Assembly (NCBI GenBank): GCA_018302335.1
Contig: JAGVZT010000066.1
Location: 1-42,989 of the forward strand
Direction of reading: 5' to 3'
Origin: Candidatus Woesearchaeota archaeon
Lineage (GTDB): Archaea; Nanobdellota; Nanobdellia; Woesearchaeales; JAGVZT01
DNA: 42,989 bases
Shown: one piece after another, positions 21,566 to 29,530 of the stretch
How positions within the stretch are numbered: position 1 is the first letter of the stretch
Layout: each line of letters begins with the position of its first letter
Notes under the pieces: model-generated
Told to the model about the DNA's origin: nothing
The model's database searches: none
What the model saw: only the letters and a program-made list of their open reading frames with translations
Translations under genes and position numbers: made by a program

Positions 21566-23428
21566 TCACCGGTAGCTCCCGTATTCGCGGTAACGCCTGC
21601 CTTCCTTCCCCTTCTCGTGGAGGTAGTACAGGCCGCCTGCGCCCAGGACGCCGATGATGCCCATCCCCCATCTCCACGCGGTGACCCATCCCTCAATCTC
21701 CGGCTTGTACAGGTGGCCGCGGCCGTTCGGATAGTCCAGCGCGCGGAGGATGTCGATGCTCCGGTCGCCGAGCTCGTCTGCCACGTTTCCCTGCTGGCGG
21801 CCCTGGAGCGTGTCCTGCGAGACATGAACGGTCTCAAGATAGCTCCCGAGATGTTCCTCCACCTGCTGGAGAGAAGAGACGCGAGAGGATGTCCAGCCTA
21901 GCTCGTCCACCATGCTGTCCACCCACCAGCTCCCGGGAGCGCAGAAAGGGGACCACTCTGAATGCGACCCGGGGACGGTTGGCCACTCGCGCTGGAAGCG
22001 CGCAAGCTGGCCGGGGAGGGCGTTGAGCGACTCCGCGGCCGTGTTGTACCCCTTGACGGTCCCATTCTCCAGGTTGACGCCCTCGGCGAGCACCGGAGCA
22101 TGCTGCTCAGCAAGCGTGCGTCCGTCCTGAAGCTCCATGCCATAACCGTCAAGCAGCGTCGCCAGTCCAGCAAATCCCTCCTCGCGATGCACTCTCCAGA
22201 AGGTGGTGCTGCCGCGGCACTCAAGAGTGGTGGTGCAGCTCGTGCCGCCGTCTCCATCGGAAGTGCACGTGGTCACCGGAATCAAGATGGGCACGTAGGA
22301 CTCAGAGACGCTCCTGGCTATCTGCTGGCCTCCTGCTCCGACAAGCGCGACCGCCCGGTCGAGCTGCGGGTCGCCATAGATGCCAAGGACGCCGGAGGCC
22401 TCGCCTTCAGCTTGACCAAGCATGGTGTCTATCTCCAGGAGGGTGAGACGGGACAGCGGAAAGGGCTCTCCGCCCTCCGATGCCATGTACACACGGTCCA
22501 TCGCCGCAGTGATGTTCCCCGCGCGCTGCGCCACCGGGACAACGGACGCGAATCCTTCCGGTGGTTCCATGACCTGGCCGGCCTCAATCGCGTAGAGGGT
22601 GCGGTTGTGCAGGTCATTCTGGAGATATCTCGTCTCTATCCAGTCCCCGACCACCTTATAGCCGAGGAACCCCAGCACAGCAGCTCCGGCCACTGCGACT
22701 GCAACGGGGTTGACTCCGCTGACATCGCGGAGAACCTGGTTGGCGCGCTCGCCGAGGGTGCTGCCGAACACCGTGGAGAGCTGCTTGTCCTTGTCCTTCT
22801 TCTCCGCGGAGCGGAGCTTCCTTTCCTTGCTCTTCAGCTCCCGCTCGATGTCCAGGTGCTTTTGCCCCTGCCCGCTGCTGTAGATGGCGACGAGCTGCTT
22901 GGCGAACTCAGCGACCTGTGGTTCCTTTCCGGTGGAGATGAGCTGGGCGATGTCCTTCACGACACCGGCGCTCTCCGAGTGCGAGACCATACCGGCAGAG
23001 ATACCCTCGGCGAAGCTTCCGATGCGGTCCGCGAGGGTGCCGTCCCCCAGGTCATAGGCCCGCTGCGCGAGTTCACGGAGGTCGGCGTCAATTTCCTTCG
23101 CATTCTGGACCTTCGCTTCCTCTATGGTGAGGCCGAGCGAGGGAAGCTGCGGAAGATACGCGCGGATGCCCTCAAATGCATCGACGAGCCGGTGCGGCGC
23201 CCTGGTGCCTGCTGTCCGCAGGGCGTACCCGAGGCCGTGTTCGCTGAGCGCCTTGGAAAAGTCATGCCGCAGCCGCGTGCCGCGCTGGATGTCGCCGAAG
23301 AGCTCCACAAGGAGTCTCGTTGCAGACATGGAATCCAGCTGAGCCTGCCCTGCGGCGGAGGCGTCGAAATCGTGCGGGTTCGAGTCGAGCGATGATTCCT
23401 GAGTCTTGCGAGAGGATTTCTTGGCCAT
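21566..23428 (-). CDS. Large membrane protein of unknown function
   Basis: A 620-residue protein I do not recognise. The N-terminal 240 residues are soluble, charged and probably helical, with a lysine-rich coiled-coil stretch (about 198-222, ERELKSKERKLRSAEKKDKD). A membrane segment follows at about 245-265 (VAVAVAGAAVLGFLGYKVVG). Then comes a large domain of about 320 residues with a cysteine-containing loop (CTSDGDGGTSCTTTLEC) suggesting disulfides outside the cell. A second membrane segment is near 590 (GMGIIGVLGAGGLYYL), with a basic tail (KGKEGRRYREYGSYR). Both termini would face the cytosol. ATG 23428 is 27 bp from the centre of a TATA box at 23451-23460. Confidence 0.8.
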   Translation of the reverse strand: MAKKSSRKTQESSLDSNPHDFDASAAGQAQLDSMSATRLLVELFGDIQRGTRLRHDFSKALSEHGLGYALRTAGTRAPHRLVDAFEGIRAYLPQLPSLGLTIEEAKVQNAKEIDADLRELAQRAYDLGDGTLADRIGSFAEGISAGMVSHSESAGVVKDIAQLISTGKEPQVAEFAKQLVAIYSSGQGQKHLDIERELKSKERKLRSAEKKDKDKQLSTVFGSTLGERANQVLRDVSGVNPVAVAVAGAAVLGFLGYKVVGDWIETRYLQNDLHNRTLYAIEAGQVMEPPEGFASVVPVAQRAGNITAAMDRVYMASEGGEPFPLSRLTLLEIDTMLGQAEGEASGVLGIYGDPQLDRAVALVGAGGQQIARSVSESYVPILIPVTTCTSDGDGGTSCTTTLECRGSTTFWRVHREEGFAGLATLLDGYGMELQDGRTLAEQHAPVLAEGVNLENGTVKGYNTAAESLNALPGQLARFQREWPTVPGSHSEWSPFCAPGSWWVDSMVDELGWTSSRVSSLQQVEEHLGSYLETVHVSQDTLQGRQQGNVADELGDRSIDILRALDYPNGRGHLYKPEIEGWVTAWRWGMGIIGVLGAGGLYYLHEKGKEGRRYREYGSYR

Positions 23429-23450
23429 GAAACAAAGGGTTAAAGTTCGC

Positions 23451-23460
23451 TTTAAATAAC
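23451..23460 (-). promoter_or_regulatory. TATA box of the 620-residue membrane protein gene
   Basis: GTTATTTAAA on the minus strand, centred 27 bp upstream of the ATG at 23428. Confidence 0.6.
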
Positions 23461-23475
23461 TTCTTATGAGTGGTC

Positions 23476-23490
23476 CTTTTTTATAAAAAG
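23476..23490 (-). terminator. AT-rich near-palindrome behind the emfourin-like gene, possible terminator
   Basis: CTTTTTTATAAAAAG lies 32 bp past the stop of the gene at 23522. Read on the minus strand it gives a run of five T, which can act as an archaeal terminator. It could instead be an upstream TATA-like element; support is weak. Confidence 0.35.
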
Positions 23491-23521
23491 TTGAATGGCA
23501 CCTGCATCGCTGGTGTCCAGC

Positions 23522-23881
23522 TCACGGCTTCAGCGCGTGCCGCAAGAGGTCCTCGAGTTCCGACTGAATCTCGCGGAAGCTTGGGGGAAGAGAAGCTAAT
23601 TGGTACGCAGTGACCGTTTTCATTCCCTCAGACGTCCGGTAGGTCACCTCGTACTGGCACGTGTCCGGAGCGGGAGAATGGGACCTGTACTCAGCAGAAA
23701 GGGAGGGAAAATCATCAAAAAGGCCAAGCAATGCCTCAAGCTCATCAGACCTGAGCTTGCCACTCCCTACAGTTGCTCCTGCCGCCTCTGCCACGAACAT
23801 TCCGTCGTCGTACACTTCAAGTGTGGAGCTACGTCCGCCAAGCCCACCGCTCTTGATGTAGGTGACAATGGGTTCCAGCAT
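23522..23881 (-). CDS. Emfourin-like small protein, directly behind initiator tRNA
   Basis: A 119-residue protein. The layout IKSGGLGGRSSTLEVYDDG, then SDELEALLGLFDDFPSLSAE, then CQYEVTYRTSEGMKTVTAYQ and a C-terminal helix SELEDLLRHAL resembles emfourin, a protealysin inhibitor family with the SGG..G opening. No M4 protease is nearby, so an inhibitor role is unproven. The ATG at 23881 follows the 3' end of tRNA-iMet (23886) by only four bases. No separate promoter is visible, so the mRNA would be made by tRNA 3' processing of a joint transcript. Confidence 0.7.
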   Translation of the reverse strand: MLEPIVTYIKSGGLGGRSSTLEVYDDGMFVAEAAGATVGSGKLRSDELEALLGLFDDFPSLSAEYRSHSPAPDTCQYEVTYRTSEGMKTVTAYQLASLPPSFREIQSELEDLLRHALKP

Positions 23882-23885
23882 GGGA

Positions 23886-23960
23886 TAGCGGGGGGAAGAT
23901 TTGAACTTCCGACCTCCGGGTTATGAGCCCGACGGGCACTCCTGGCTGCCCTACCCCGCT
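23886..23960 (-). tRNA. Initiator tRNA-Met (CAU)
   Basis: A 75-nt tRNA without encoded CCA and without an intron. Acceptor stem AGCGGGG pairs with CCCCGCT, discriminator A. D stem GGGC/GCCC, anticodon loop CTCATAA with CAT, and T arm GGAAG-TTCAAAT-CTTCC. The A1:U72 pair and the three G:C pairs next to the anticodon loop (GGG/CCC) are marks of the initiator rather than elongator tRNA. A TATA box at 23981-23990 is 25 bp upstream of the mature 5' end. Confidence 0.95.
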
Positions 23961-23980
23961 AAAGTGCGGAATCCCCGGCG

Positions 23981-23990
23981 GGTATTTAAA
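23981..23990 (-). promoter_or_regulatory. TATA box of tRNA-iMet
   Basis: TTTAAATACC on the minus strand, centred 25 bp from the mature tRNA 5' end, so transcription would begin at or next to the mature end. Confidence 0.65.
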
Positions 23991-24024
23991 CCCTCCGTCC
24001 TGGCCCGCGCTGCAGAAATAGCCC

Positions 24025-24084
24025 CGGCCGCACTGCAGGGAATATCCTGGCGGGACGGCACGGATATCGTGGGCACTACGGCCG
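24025..24084 (+). repeat. Dispersed palindromic repeat, copy F
   Basis: A 60-bp copy between the divergent tRNA-iMet and smc. It begins CGGCCGCACTGCAGGGAATA then TCCTG, ends CTACGGCCG, and has a diverged centre. Confidence 0.8.
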
Positions 24085-24114
24085 ACGGAGGCCGCGCAGC
24101 GTCTTCCCGGCAAA

Positions 24115-24125
24115 GATATTTAAAG
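24115..24125 (+). promoter_or_regulatory. TATA box of smc
   Basis: GATATTTAAAG. A start about 26 bp downstream, near 24146, would give a 12-nt leader beginning at AGGAG (24146-24150), a plausible ribosome-binding site for the GTG at 24158. Confidence 0.6.
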
Positions 24126-24157
24126 GTGGATTGGCGCGCCCTTTCAGGAGCGCAAGC

Positions 24158-27100
24158 GTGACGAAGATTCTCAGGCTGGAGCTCAAGGGCTTCAAGTCCT
24201 TTGCCAAGAGGACCCTCATCCCCTTCGGGAACGGCTTCAATGTAGTGCTCGGGCCGAACGGGAGCGGAAAATCCAACATCCTGGACGCGCTCTGCTTCGT
24301 GCTGGGCAAGCGCTCCAGCAAGAGCCTCCGCGCGGAGAAGGCCGGGGACCTCGTCTTCAAGGCGAAGACTGGCAAGACCCCACAGCAGGCCTCAGTGGCC
24401 ATCGCATTCGACAACGGCGCGAAGGTCTTCCCCATCGACGCTTCCGAGGTGCTCGTCACCCGCTCGGTGAAGCCCGACGGGAACAGTGTCTACCTCATCA
24501 ATGACCAGAAGAGCAGCCTCCAGCAGGTCACGGAGCTCCTGTCCCACGCCAAGGTGGACCCGGAGGGCTACAATATCATCCTCCAGGGAGATATCGTGAA
24601 GTTCGTGGAGATGTCCACCGAGGAGCGCAGGAGGCTCATCGAGGAAATCTCGGGAATCTCGCTCTACGAGGAGAAGAAGCACCGCGCGATGCAGGAACTC
24701 GACAAGGTCGACAAGAAGCTCACCGAGGCGGAGATTGTGCTGGAGCAGCGCCGCGTGCACCTGGAGGAGCTGCGGAAGGACCGGGACCAGGCCGCGAAGT
24801 ACAGGGAGACAAAGACACGGTCAGACCAGCTCCGCGCCACGCTCATCAGCCTGGATATGCGGGACCTGGCAGCGAAGGGAGAAAAGCTGGAGAAGGAGAA
24901 AGCCGAGCTGGAAGCGAAATCTGTCGCGCTCAAGGAGGACATCGACCGCCTGAAGAAGGAGTCTGCGGAGACCCGCGCGAAGTCCGACGAACTCAGCCGC
25001 AGGATTGAGGAGGGCGGAGAAAAAGAGCAGCGCGAGCTATTCAGGCAGAAGGAAGAACTGCGAGTCGCAATCACCAGGCAGGAGGAGCGCCTGCGCACCT
25101 GCAAGGACGAGCTCCAGAAGCTCAGCGAGAGAAAAGAGGCGCTGCTCAGCGATGCAAAGTCCCGAGAGGGCAAGCTCGACCTCACCAGGAAAGAGATCTC
25201 CCGCCTGGACGACCTGTTGCGCAGCCTTGCCCGGGACACGGAACGCATGGAAAAGGAGACCCAGGCGTTCAAGAAGAAGCACAACATCGAGGACCAGGGT
25301 TCCCTGGAAGAGCAGATTTCCACCTCGGACCGCGAGCTGGAGACCCTCAATGATGGCGTGAACCTGCTCAGGCAGCAGCAGCAGGACCTCGTGGTGAAGA
25401 AGGAGCGCGCGCAGGTGCACCTCGACGGCTTCGGGGAGCAGCTCCGCAAGGTCCAGGAAGTCCAGCGCCTGCACAAGGAGGAGGTCCAGCAGCTCCAGCA
25501 GAAACGCGACCGCTACAAGTCTCTCGTTCTGGACCTCACGAAGTCCACCGCTCAGGACAGCGGGCTCGCCGCCCAGCTCTCGAAGCTCCGGGAGCAGGAA
25601 CTCTCGCGCAGAGGGGAGTTGAGCAGGCTGCAGATAGTCCAGAGCGCCCAGCGCGAGCGCACCGCATCCGACATCGCAGTCAAGCGCATCCTGGAGGAGA
25701 AGACGCGTATCAGCGGCATCCACGGCACGGTATCTGAGTTGGGGGAAGTCCCCTCTCGCTACGCCATGGCGCTCGAGGTCGCCGCAGGACCTCGGCTGCA
25801 GCAGGTCGTCGTCGACAGCGAGGACGTGGCGAGCCAGTGCATCAAGTTCCTCAGGGACAACAGACTAGGAGTCGTCACGTTCCTTCCGCTCAGCAAGATA
25901 CACGGCAGCGCTCCCGAGAACCTCGCCCTCAAGAAGGCCACCGGGGTGGTGGATTTCGCCGTCAACCTGGTGGAGCACAAGGCGCAGCACAAGAAAGTCT
26001 TCCAGTACGTCTTCGGCCAGACCCTCGTGGTGGAGACGCTCGACGTCGCGAAGCGCATCGGCATCGGCAAGGCCCGCATGGTCACCCTGGAGGGAGACCT
26101 CACCGAGCTCTCGGGCGCGATGTCCGGAGGCCACCGCGTGCGCAGGGAGGGAACTGGATTCTCGGTCAAGGAAGCTGCGTCTTCTCTCAAGCGGCTGGAA
26201 GCGGAACTCGCGAAGCTCGCTGCGGACATCGCGGAGGATGAGCGGGAGCGCTCCTCTCTTGCGGAAAAGATAGACTCGCTGCGCAGCGAGAAATCCTCTC
26301 TGGAAGGCGAGATCTCCGCCATGGAAAAGCGCCTCCATCTGGAAGAGGGGGACCTCGAGGTGGACAAGCAGCAGCGTCTCGTAGCCCAGGCCGACCTCGA
26401 GCGCGCGGACAAGGAACTCGTGAAGCTCATGCAGAATATCGCCCAATCCAACCAGCGCATCATCAAGCTCAAGACCGAGAGGGAACTGCTCAGGCAGCAG
26501 CTCCAGTCCCTGCGCGAGCCGCGCGTCCTCGCGGAGCTGAACTCCTTCATCAAGACCAGGGAGGAGCTCCGCGACAAGACGCGGGAAGCAGAGCTCTCCA
26601 AGCAGAGCAGGCAGCGAGAGCTGAAGGACATCCTTGAGCCGGAGGTTCAGCGCGCCGCGAAGCTTGTGGAGGAGAACGACAAGCAGGCCGCGGCCTTCTC
26701 GCAGGAGCAGCTCGCGACGATGCCACTGCTCGCGGAGAGCAAGAAGAGCCTTGCTGAGATGGAGAAGGCGCTCGTGGACTTCTACGAAAAAAACAAGAAG
26801 CTCTTCGAGGAGCGTGAGGGACTGCAGCGCCGCCTTGAGGAGCTGAGCGCCTCGCTCGGCGACCTGGAGGCTAAGAGGACCGATGCGGACACCAGGAGCA
26901 ACAGCGTCGCGCTCCGCCTTGCCGAGGCGAAGGCGATGCTCGCAGGAAAAGAAAAGGAGTTCGAGCCGTTCAGCGGCGTGCCGCTCCTGGAGCAGAAGAG
27001 CAAGGCGGCGATGGGCGCGGAACTCGCCCAGTACGACCAGCTCCTCCTGGAGATGGGGACTATCAACATGAAGGCCCTGGAGATTTACGAGGCAGTGGAG

Positions 27101-27643
27101 CAGGAGTTCAAGAACCTCATGGAAAAAAAGGAGAAGCTCTCCACCGAGAAGCTGGACGTGCTCACCATGATGACGGAGATAGAGGGCAAGAAGAAGGAGC
27201 TGTTCCTCCATACCTTCGCCATCGTGGAGCAGAATTTCCGGCGCATCTTCAAGGAGCTCGCGCCGAAAGGAGAAGCCTGGCTCATCCTGGAGAACGAGGA
27301 ATCACCCCTCGATGCCGGAGTGGAAATCCAGGCCCGCATGTCGGAGAAGCGGCCGTTGCCGATACGCTCCCTGAGCGGCGGAGAGAAAACGCTGACCGCG
27401 CTTGCGTTCATCTTCGCCATCCAGGAGCACGAGCCCGCTTCGTTCTACATCCTCGATGAGGTGGATGCCGCCCTAGACAAGCACAACTCCGAGAAGTTCG
27501 CGAAGCTCGTCCGCAAGTACTCGGACCGTGCGCAGTATGTCATCGTCTCCCACAACGACTATGTGCTGGGGGAGGCGGACTGGCTCTTCGGCATCTCCAT
27601 GGACAAGGAGGGCGAGAGCACCGTCAGGACCCTGAAGGTGTGA
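24158..27643 (+). CDS. smc: Chromosome segregation ATPase SMC
   Basis: A 1161-residue SMC that forms a long hinged dimer and compacts and segregates chromosomes. Walker A is GPNGSGKS (residues 32-39), followed by the Q-loop region ILQGDIV. A long coiled coil runs to about 515, the hinge (SGIHGTVSELGEVP onward) to about 665, and a second coiled coil follows. The C-terminal head has the ABC signature LSGGEKTLTALAF (about 1072) and Walker B FYILDEVDAALD (about 1097). GTG 24158 is chosen over the TTG at 24131, which would begin only 11 bp after the TATA box. Its 3' end overlaps the convergent RqcH-like gene by 20 bp. No scpA or scpB is adjacent. Confidence 0.97.
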   Translation: MTKILRLELKGFKSFAKRTLIPFGNGFNVVLGPNGSGKSNILDALCFVLGKRSSKSLRAEKAGDLVFKAKTGKTPQQASVAIAFDNGAKVFPIDASEVLVTRSVKPDGNSVYLINDQKSSLQQVTELLSHAKVDPEGYNIILQGDIVKFVEMSTEERRRLIEEISGISLYEEKKHRAMQELDKVDKKLTEAEIVLEQRRVHLEELRKDRDQAAKYRETKTRSDQLRATLISLDMRDLAAKGEKLEKEKAELEAKSVALKEDIDRLKKESAETRAKSDELSRRIEEGGEKEQRELFRQKEELRVAITRQEERLRTCKDELQKLSERKEALLSDAKSREGKLDLTRKEISRLDDLLRSLARDTERMEKETQAFKKKHNIEDQGSLEEQISTSDRELETLNDGVNLLRQQQQDLVVKKERAQVHLDGFGEQLRKVQEVQRLHKEEVQQLQQKRDRYKSLVLDLTKSTAQDSGLAAQLSKLREQELSRRGELSRLQIVQSAQRERTASDIAVKRILEEKTRISGIHGTVSELGEVPSRYAMALEVAAGPRLQQVVVDSEDVASQCIKFLRDNRLGVVTFLPLSKIHGSAPENLALKKATGVVDFAVNLVEHKAQHKKVFQYVFGQTLVVETLDVAKRIGIGKARMVTLEGDLTELSGAMSGGHRVRREGTGFSVKEAASSLKRLEAELAKLAADIAEDERERSSLAEKIDSLRSEKSSLEGEISAMEKRLHLEEGDLEVDKQQRLVAQADLERADKELVKLMQNIAQSNQRIIKLKTERELLRQQLQSLREPRVLAELNSFIKTREELRDKTREAELSKQSRQRELKDILEPEVQRAAKLVEENDKQAAAFSQEQLATMPLLAESKKSLAEMEKALVDFYEKNKKLFEEREGLQRRLEELSASLGDLEAKRTDADTRSNSVALRLAEAKAMLAGKEKEFEPFSGVPLLEQKSKAAMGAELAQYDQLLLEMGTINMKALEIYEAVEQEFKNLMEKKEKLSTEKLDVLTMMTEIEGKKKELFLHTFAIVEQNFRRIFKELAPKGEAWLILENEESPLDAGVEIQARMSEKRPLPIRSLSGGEKTLTALAFIFAIQEHEPASFYILDEVDAALDKHNSEKFAKLVRKYSDRAQYVIVSHNDYVLGEADWLFGISMDKEGESTVRTLKV

Positions 27644-28712
27644 GCTCCACTGTCACGCTCTTCTCCTTGGGATTCATGTCGAGCACCCGCGGCTTTCCCT
27701 TGAGCGCTGCCCATCCCACTGCCCTGCTGGCCGCGCCTAGCTCCGCGAGCAGCGCAGCGACCTCCTGATACTGCTCGTAGAGCATCTCGCCCTTGCGCTG
27801 GTTCTCCACGATGCTCTCTCCGAGAGAGGCGATCATCTGGTCCTGCTGGCCGAGCACGCGCTGTAGCTGCTCATGCTTGGAGGAGACTTTGGTGAGCGCG
27901 GCCTCGGGCAAGGTGTCCTTGAATGCTGCCTCCATGGCTGCGCTCGCGGTGGCCACGCGGACAAGCCGCATTCCTGAGTAGAACTCCAGGGGCCAGAGCA
28001 CCGCGTCCGCGAGCCCCTCGCCCTCGTATACCACGTGCGGGTCCGGCTTCTCGGAGACGATGCGCTGGACCTCCTTCAGCACGGCCGCGCAGGCGTGCGA
28101 GTCGAGGGTCTTCGCGTGCTTGTCGACCTTGGCGCGGATGCAGACCTCTTCGGCGTAGGCGTTGCCGAGCTGGAACTCCGCCGCAAGAATCTTCACCAGC
28201 TCGTTGCTCAGCGCGGCCGAAAGGGAGCCCGCATCCATGCCCAGAGGATTTTTCCTTGCCGGCGGGGGAGTGTACGCGCTGCCCCGGCGTATCTGGCGGT
28301 CTTTCCAGCTCTTGTAACTGCAGGCCTGTAGGACCACTCCGCCCTCATCGAGCATGACCGCGTTGCCAGGATGGAGGAGCTCGACGACCAGGCTGCGCTT
28401 CTTCTCACCCGCGGCGAATCGGAAGGTGACAATCCGGTCGAAGCCGAGCTGCTCCACGGCGTCGAGGAACATGCCCTGCAGCTCGTTCCGCAAGGTGGTG
28501 CAGAAAGTCCCAGGCATCTTTGTCATTTCCGGCTTCTCAGCGGTGAGGTAGAGCGCCTTCGGCAGGAGGATGCGGACAAGCTGCTTCCTGAACTGCAGGT
28601 ACAGCTCCTGGCCGTACGGCTGGTACACCTTGTCCAGGCGCAGGCCGCAGAGGGGCTGCAACTCCTGCACGACTGCTCGGAGCTCCAGGGAGCGCATCTC
28701 CTTCTTGGGCAT
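27624..28712 (-). CDS. Short RqcH/NFACT-family protein lacking the NFACT-R domain
   Basis: Related to RqcH (Rqc2/NEMF), which binds stalled large ribosomal subunits with tRNA. The N-terminal NFACT-N domain is clear: MRSLELRAVVQELQPLCGLR, LDKVYQPYGQELYLQF, FCTTLRNELQGMFL. A HhH-like region (LGNAYAEEVCIRAKV) and a coiled coil (about 280-330) follow. The protein then stops at 362 residues just after the VLDMNPKEKSVTVEL strand. Complete RqcH proteins are roughly 550-700 residues and continue into the NFACT-R domain, which is absent here. ATG 28712 is 26 bp from the centre of a TATA box at 28733-28744. Confidence 0.82.
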   Translation of the reverse strand: MPKKEMRSLELRAVVQELQPLCGLRLDKVYQPYGQELYLQFRKQLVRILLPKALYLTAEKPEMTKMPGTFCTTLRNELQGMFLDAVEQLGFDRIVTFRFAAGEKKRSLVVELLHPGNAVMLDEGGVVLQACSYKSWKDRQIRRGSAYTPPPARKNPLGMDAGSLSAALSNELVKILAAEFQLGNAYAEEVCIRAKVDKHAKTLDSHACAAVLKEVQRIVSEKPDPHVVYEGEGLADAVLWPLEFYSGMRLVRVATASAAMEAAFKDTLPEAALTKVSSKHEQLQRVLGQQDQMIASLGESIVENQRKGEMLYEQYQEVAALLAELGAASRAVGWAALKGKPRVLDMNPKEKSVTVELTPSGS

Positions 28713-28732
28713 GGCTTCCCTGGAGTGCACGA

Positions 28733-28744
28733 CTAGTATAATGG
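28733..28744 (-). promoter_or_regulatory. TATA box of the RqcH-like gene
   Basis: CCATTATACTAG on the minus strand, centred 26 bp from the ATG at 28712. Confidence 0.5.
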
Positions 28745-28752
28745 TTTTGTGG

Positions 28753-28778
28753 CCGACGGTCCTGTTGTTATCCGTCGG
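28753..28778. other. Inverted repeat adjoining repeat copy H
   Basis: CCGACGG (28753-28759) and CCGTCGG (28772-28778) form a 7-bp stem with a 12-base loop. It overlaps the left edge of repeat copy H and lies in the divergent promoter region of the RqcH-like and HD-GYP-like genes; it could be an operator. Confidence 0.5.
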
Positions 28779-28839
28779 TCGCATTGCGGAGAGTGTCCAT
28801 GATGCCGCACACCATGGGTATTCTACGGTATCCCGACCG
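28776..28839 (+). repeat. Dispersed palindromic repeat, copy H
   Basis: A 64-bp copy. The first 23 bases match copy A at 19 positions. Its ends read CGGTCG and CGACCG, so both arms changed together compared with CGGCCG, a compensatory substitution. The centre is diverged. Confidence 0.75.
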
Positions 28840-28863
28840 GGATGCTGCATTTCCTCGGTCAAG

Positions 28864-28873
28864 GTTTATAAGG
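28864..28873 (+). promoter_or_regulatory. TATA box of the HD-GYP-like gene
   Basis: GTTTATAAGG centred 27 bp upstream of the ATG at 28895. Confidence 0.6.
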
Positions 28874-28894
28874 ATTCCATGATTACCCCTTCTC

Positions 28895-29530
28895 ATGCCT
28901 TTCCGTGCGCTCCAGAGGGTGCTGAGGCTCCTCCAGGGAGGAGATTCTAGCGAAGGACTGCTCCGCAGGATGGAGGAATATCACCCCGAGACATACCTGC
29001 ATATGCGCAGAACGGCAGTGTACTCTGTGCTCATCGGCATGCGTCTCTCTCTCCCCCAGGAGGAGCTCGATTCCCTGTACCAAGGGGCGCTGCTCCACGA
29101 CATAGGCAAGCTCACCCTGAGCAAGGAGCTGCTCAACCGGAAGGTGGACCCAGGGCAGCCGAGCACCCTCACTCAAAATGACATCGCAGAGATACTCTCC
29201 CATCCCCACGCGGGATACGACATCCTCATGCCGGACGAAGAGGCGGCGCACATCGCGTTGTATCACCACCGGAGGAAGGACGGCTATCCCGCGGACGTCC
29301 CCCTTGAGGACATGACACTCTTCGCGGACATCGTCGCGGTCGCGGACACCTATGACGCGATGACCGGGAAGCGCACCTACCGGACGACCCCTCCGCGCTC
29401 CGCTGCCCTGGCCGCGATCCAGGACACCTCACGGCACCTGGAGAGGTGTGGAAGGGCGCTCGCGGACATCCTCTCGGAGAACCCGCTCCTGACCGACGCG
29501 CTCACGAGCGGACTTTCCTCGCGAAGCTGA
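28895..29530 (+). CDS. HD-domain phosphohydrolase, HD-GYP-like
   Basis: A 211-residue metal-dependent phosphohydrolase. Motifs in order: His36, LLHDIGKLTLS with the HD pair (68-69) and GK, HPHAGYDIL (His103), then YHHRRKDGYPADV, which corresponds to the HHE..DGxGYP signature of cyclic-di-GMP phosphodiesterases, and ADIVAVADTYDAMT. The signature is imperfect, so cyclic-di-GMP as substrate is uncertain. There is no sensor domain; the first 25 residues are a basic leader. Such proteins are common in bacteria and uncommon in archaea, so transfer is possible. Its 3' end overlaps the convergent trmI by 29 bp. Confidence 0.82.
   Translation: MPFRALQRVLRLLQGGDSSEGLLRRMEEYHPETYLHMRRTAVYSVLIGMRLSLPQEELDSLYQGALLHDIGKLTLSKELLNRKVDPGQPSTLTQNDIAEILSHPHAGYDILMPDEEAAHIALYHHRRKDGYPADVPLEDMTLFADIVAVADTYDAMTGKRTYRTTPPRSAALAAIQDTSRHLERCGRALADILSENPLLTDALTSGLSSRS

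Noticed and set aside
21962-23395. Plus-strand open frame of 477 codons opposite the 620-residue membrane protein
   Set aside because: No promoter, ribosome site or recognisable motif. The minus-strand frame has a well-placed TATA box, membrane segments and a normal start.
25865-27211. Minus-strand open frame of 448 codons inside smc
   Set aside because: Leucine-rich antisense shadow typical of a GC-rich coiled-coil gene; smc is intact on the plus strand.
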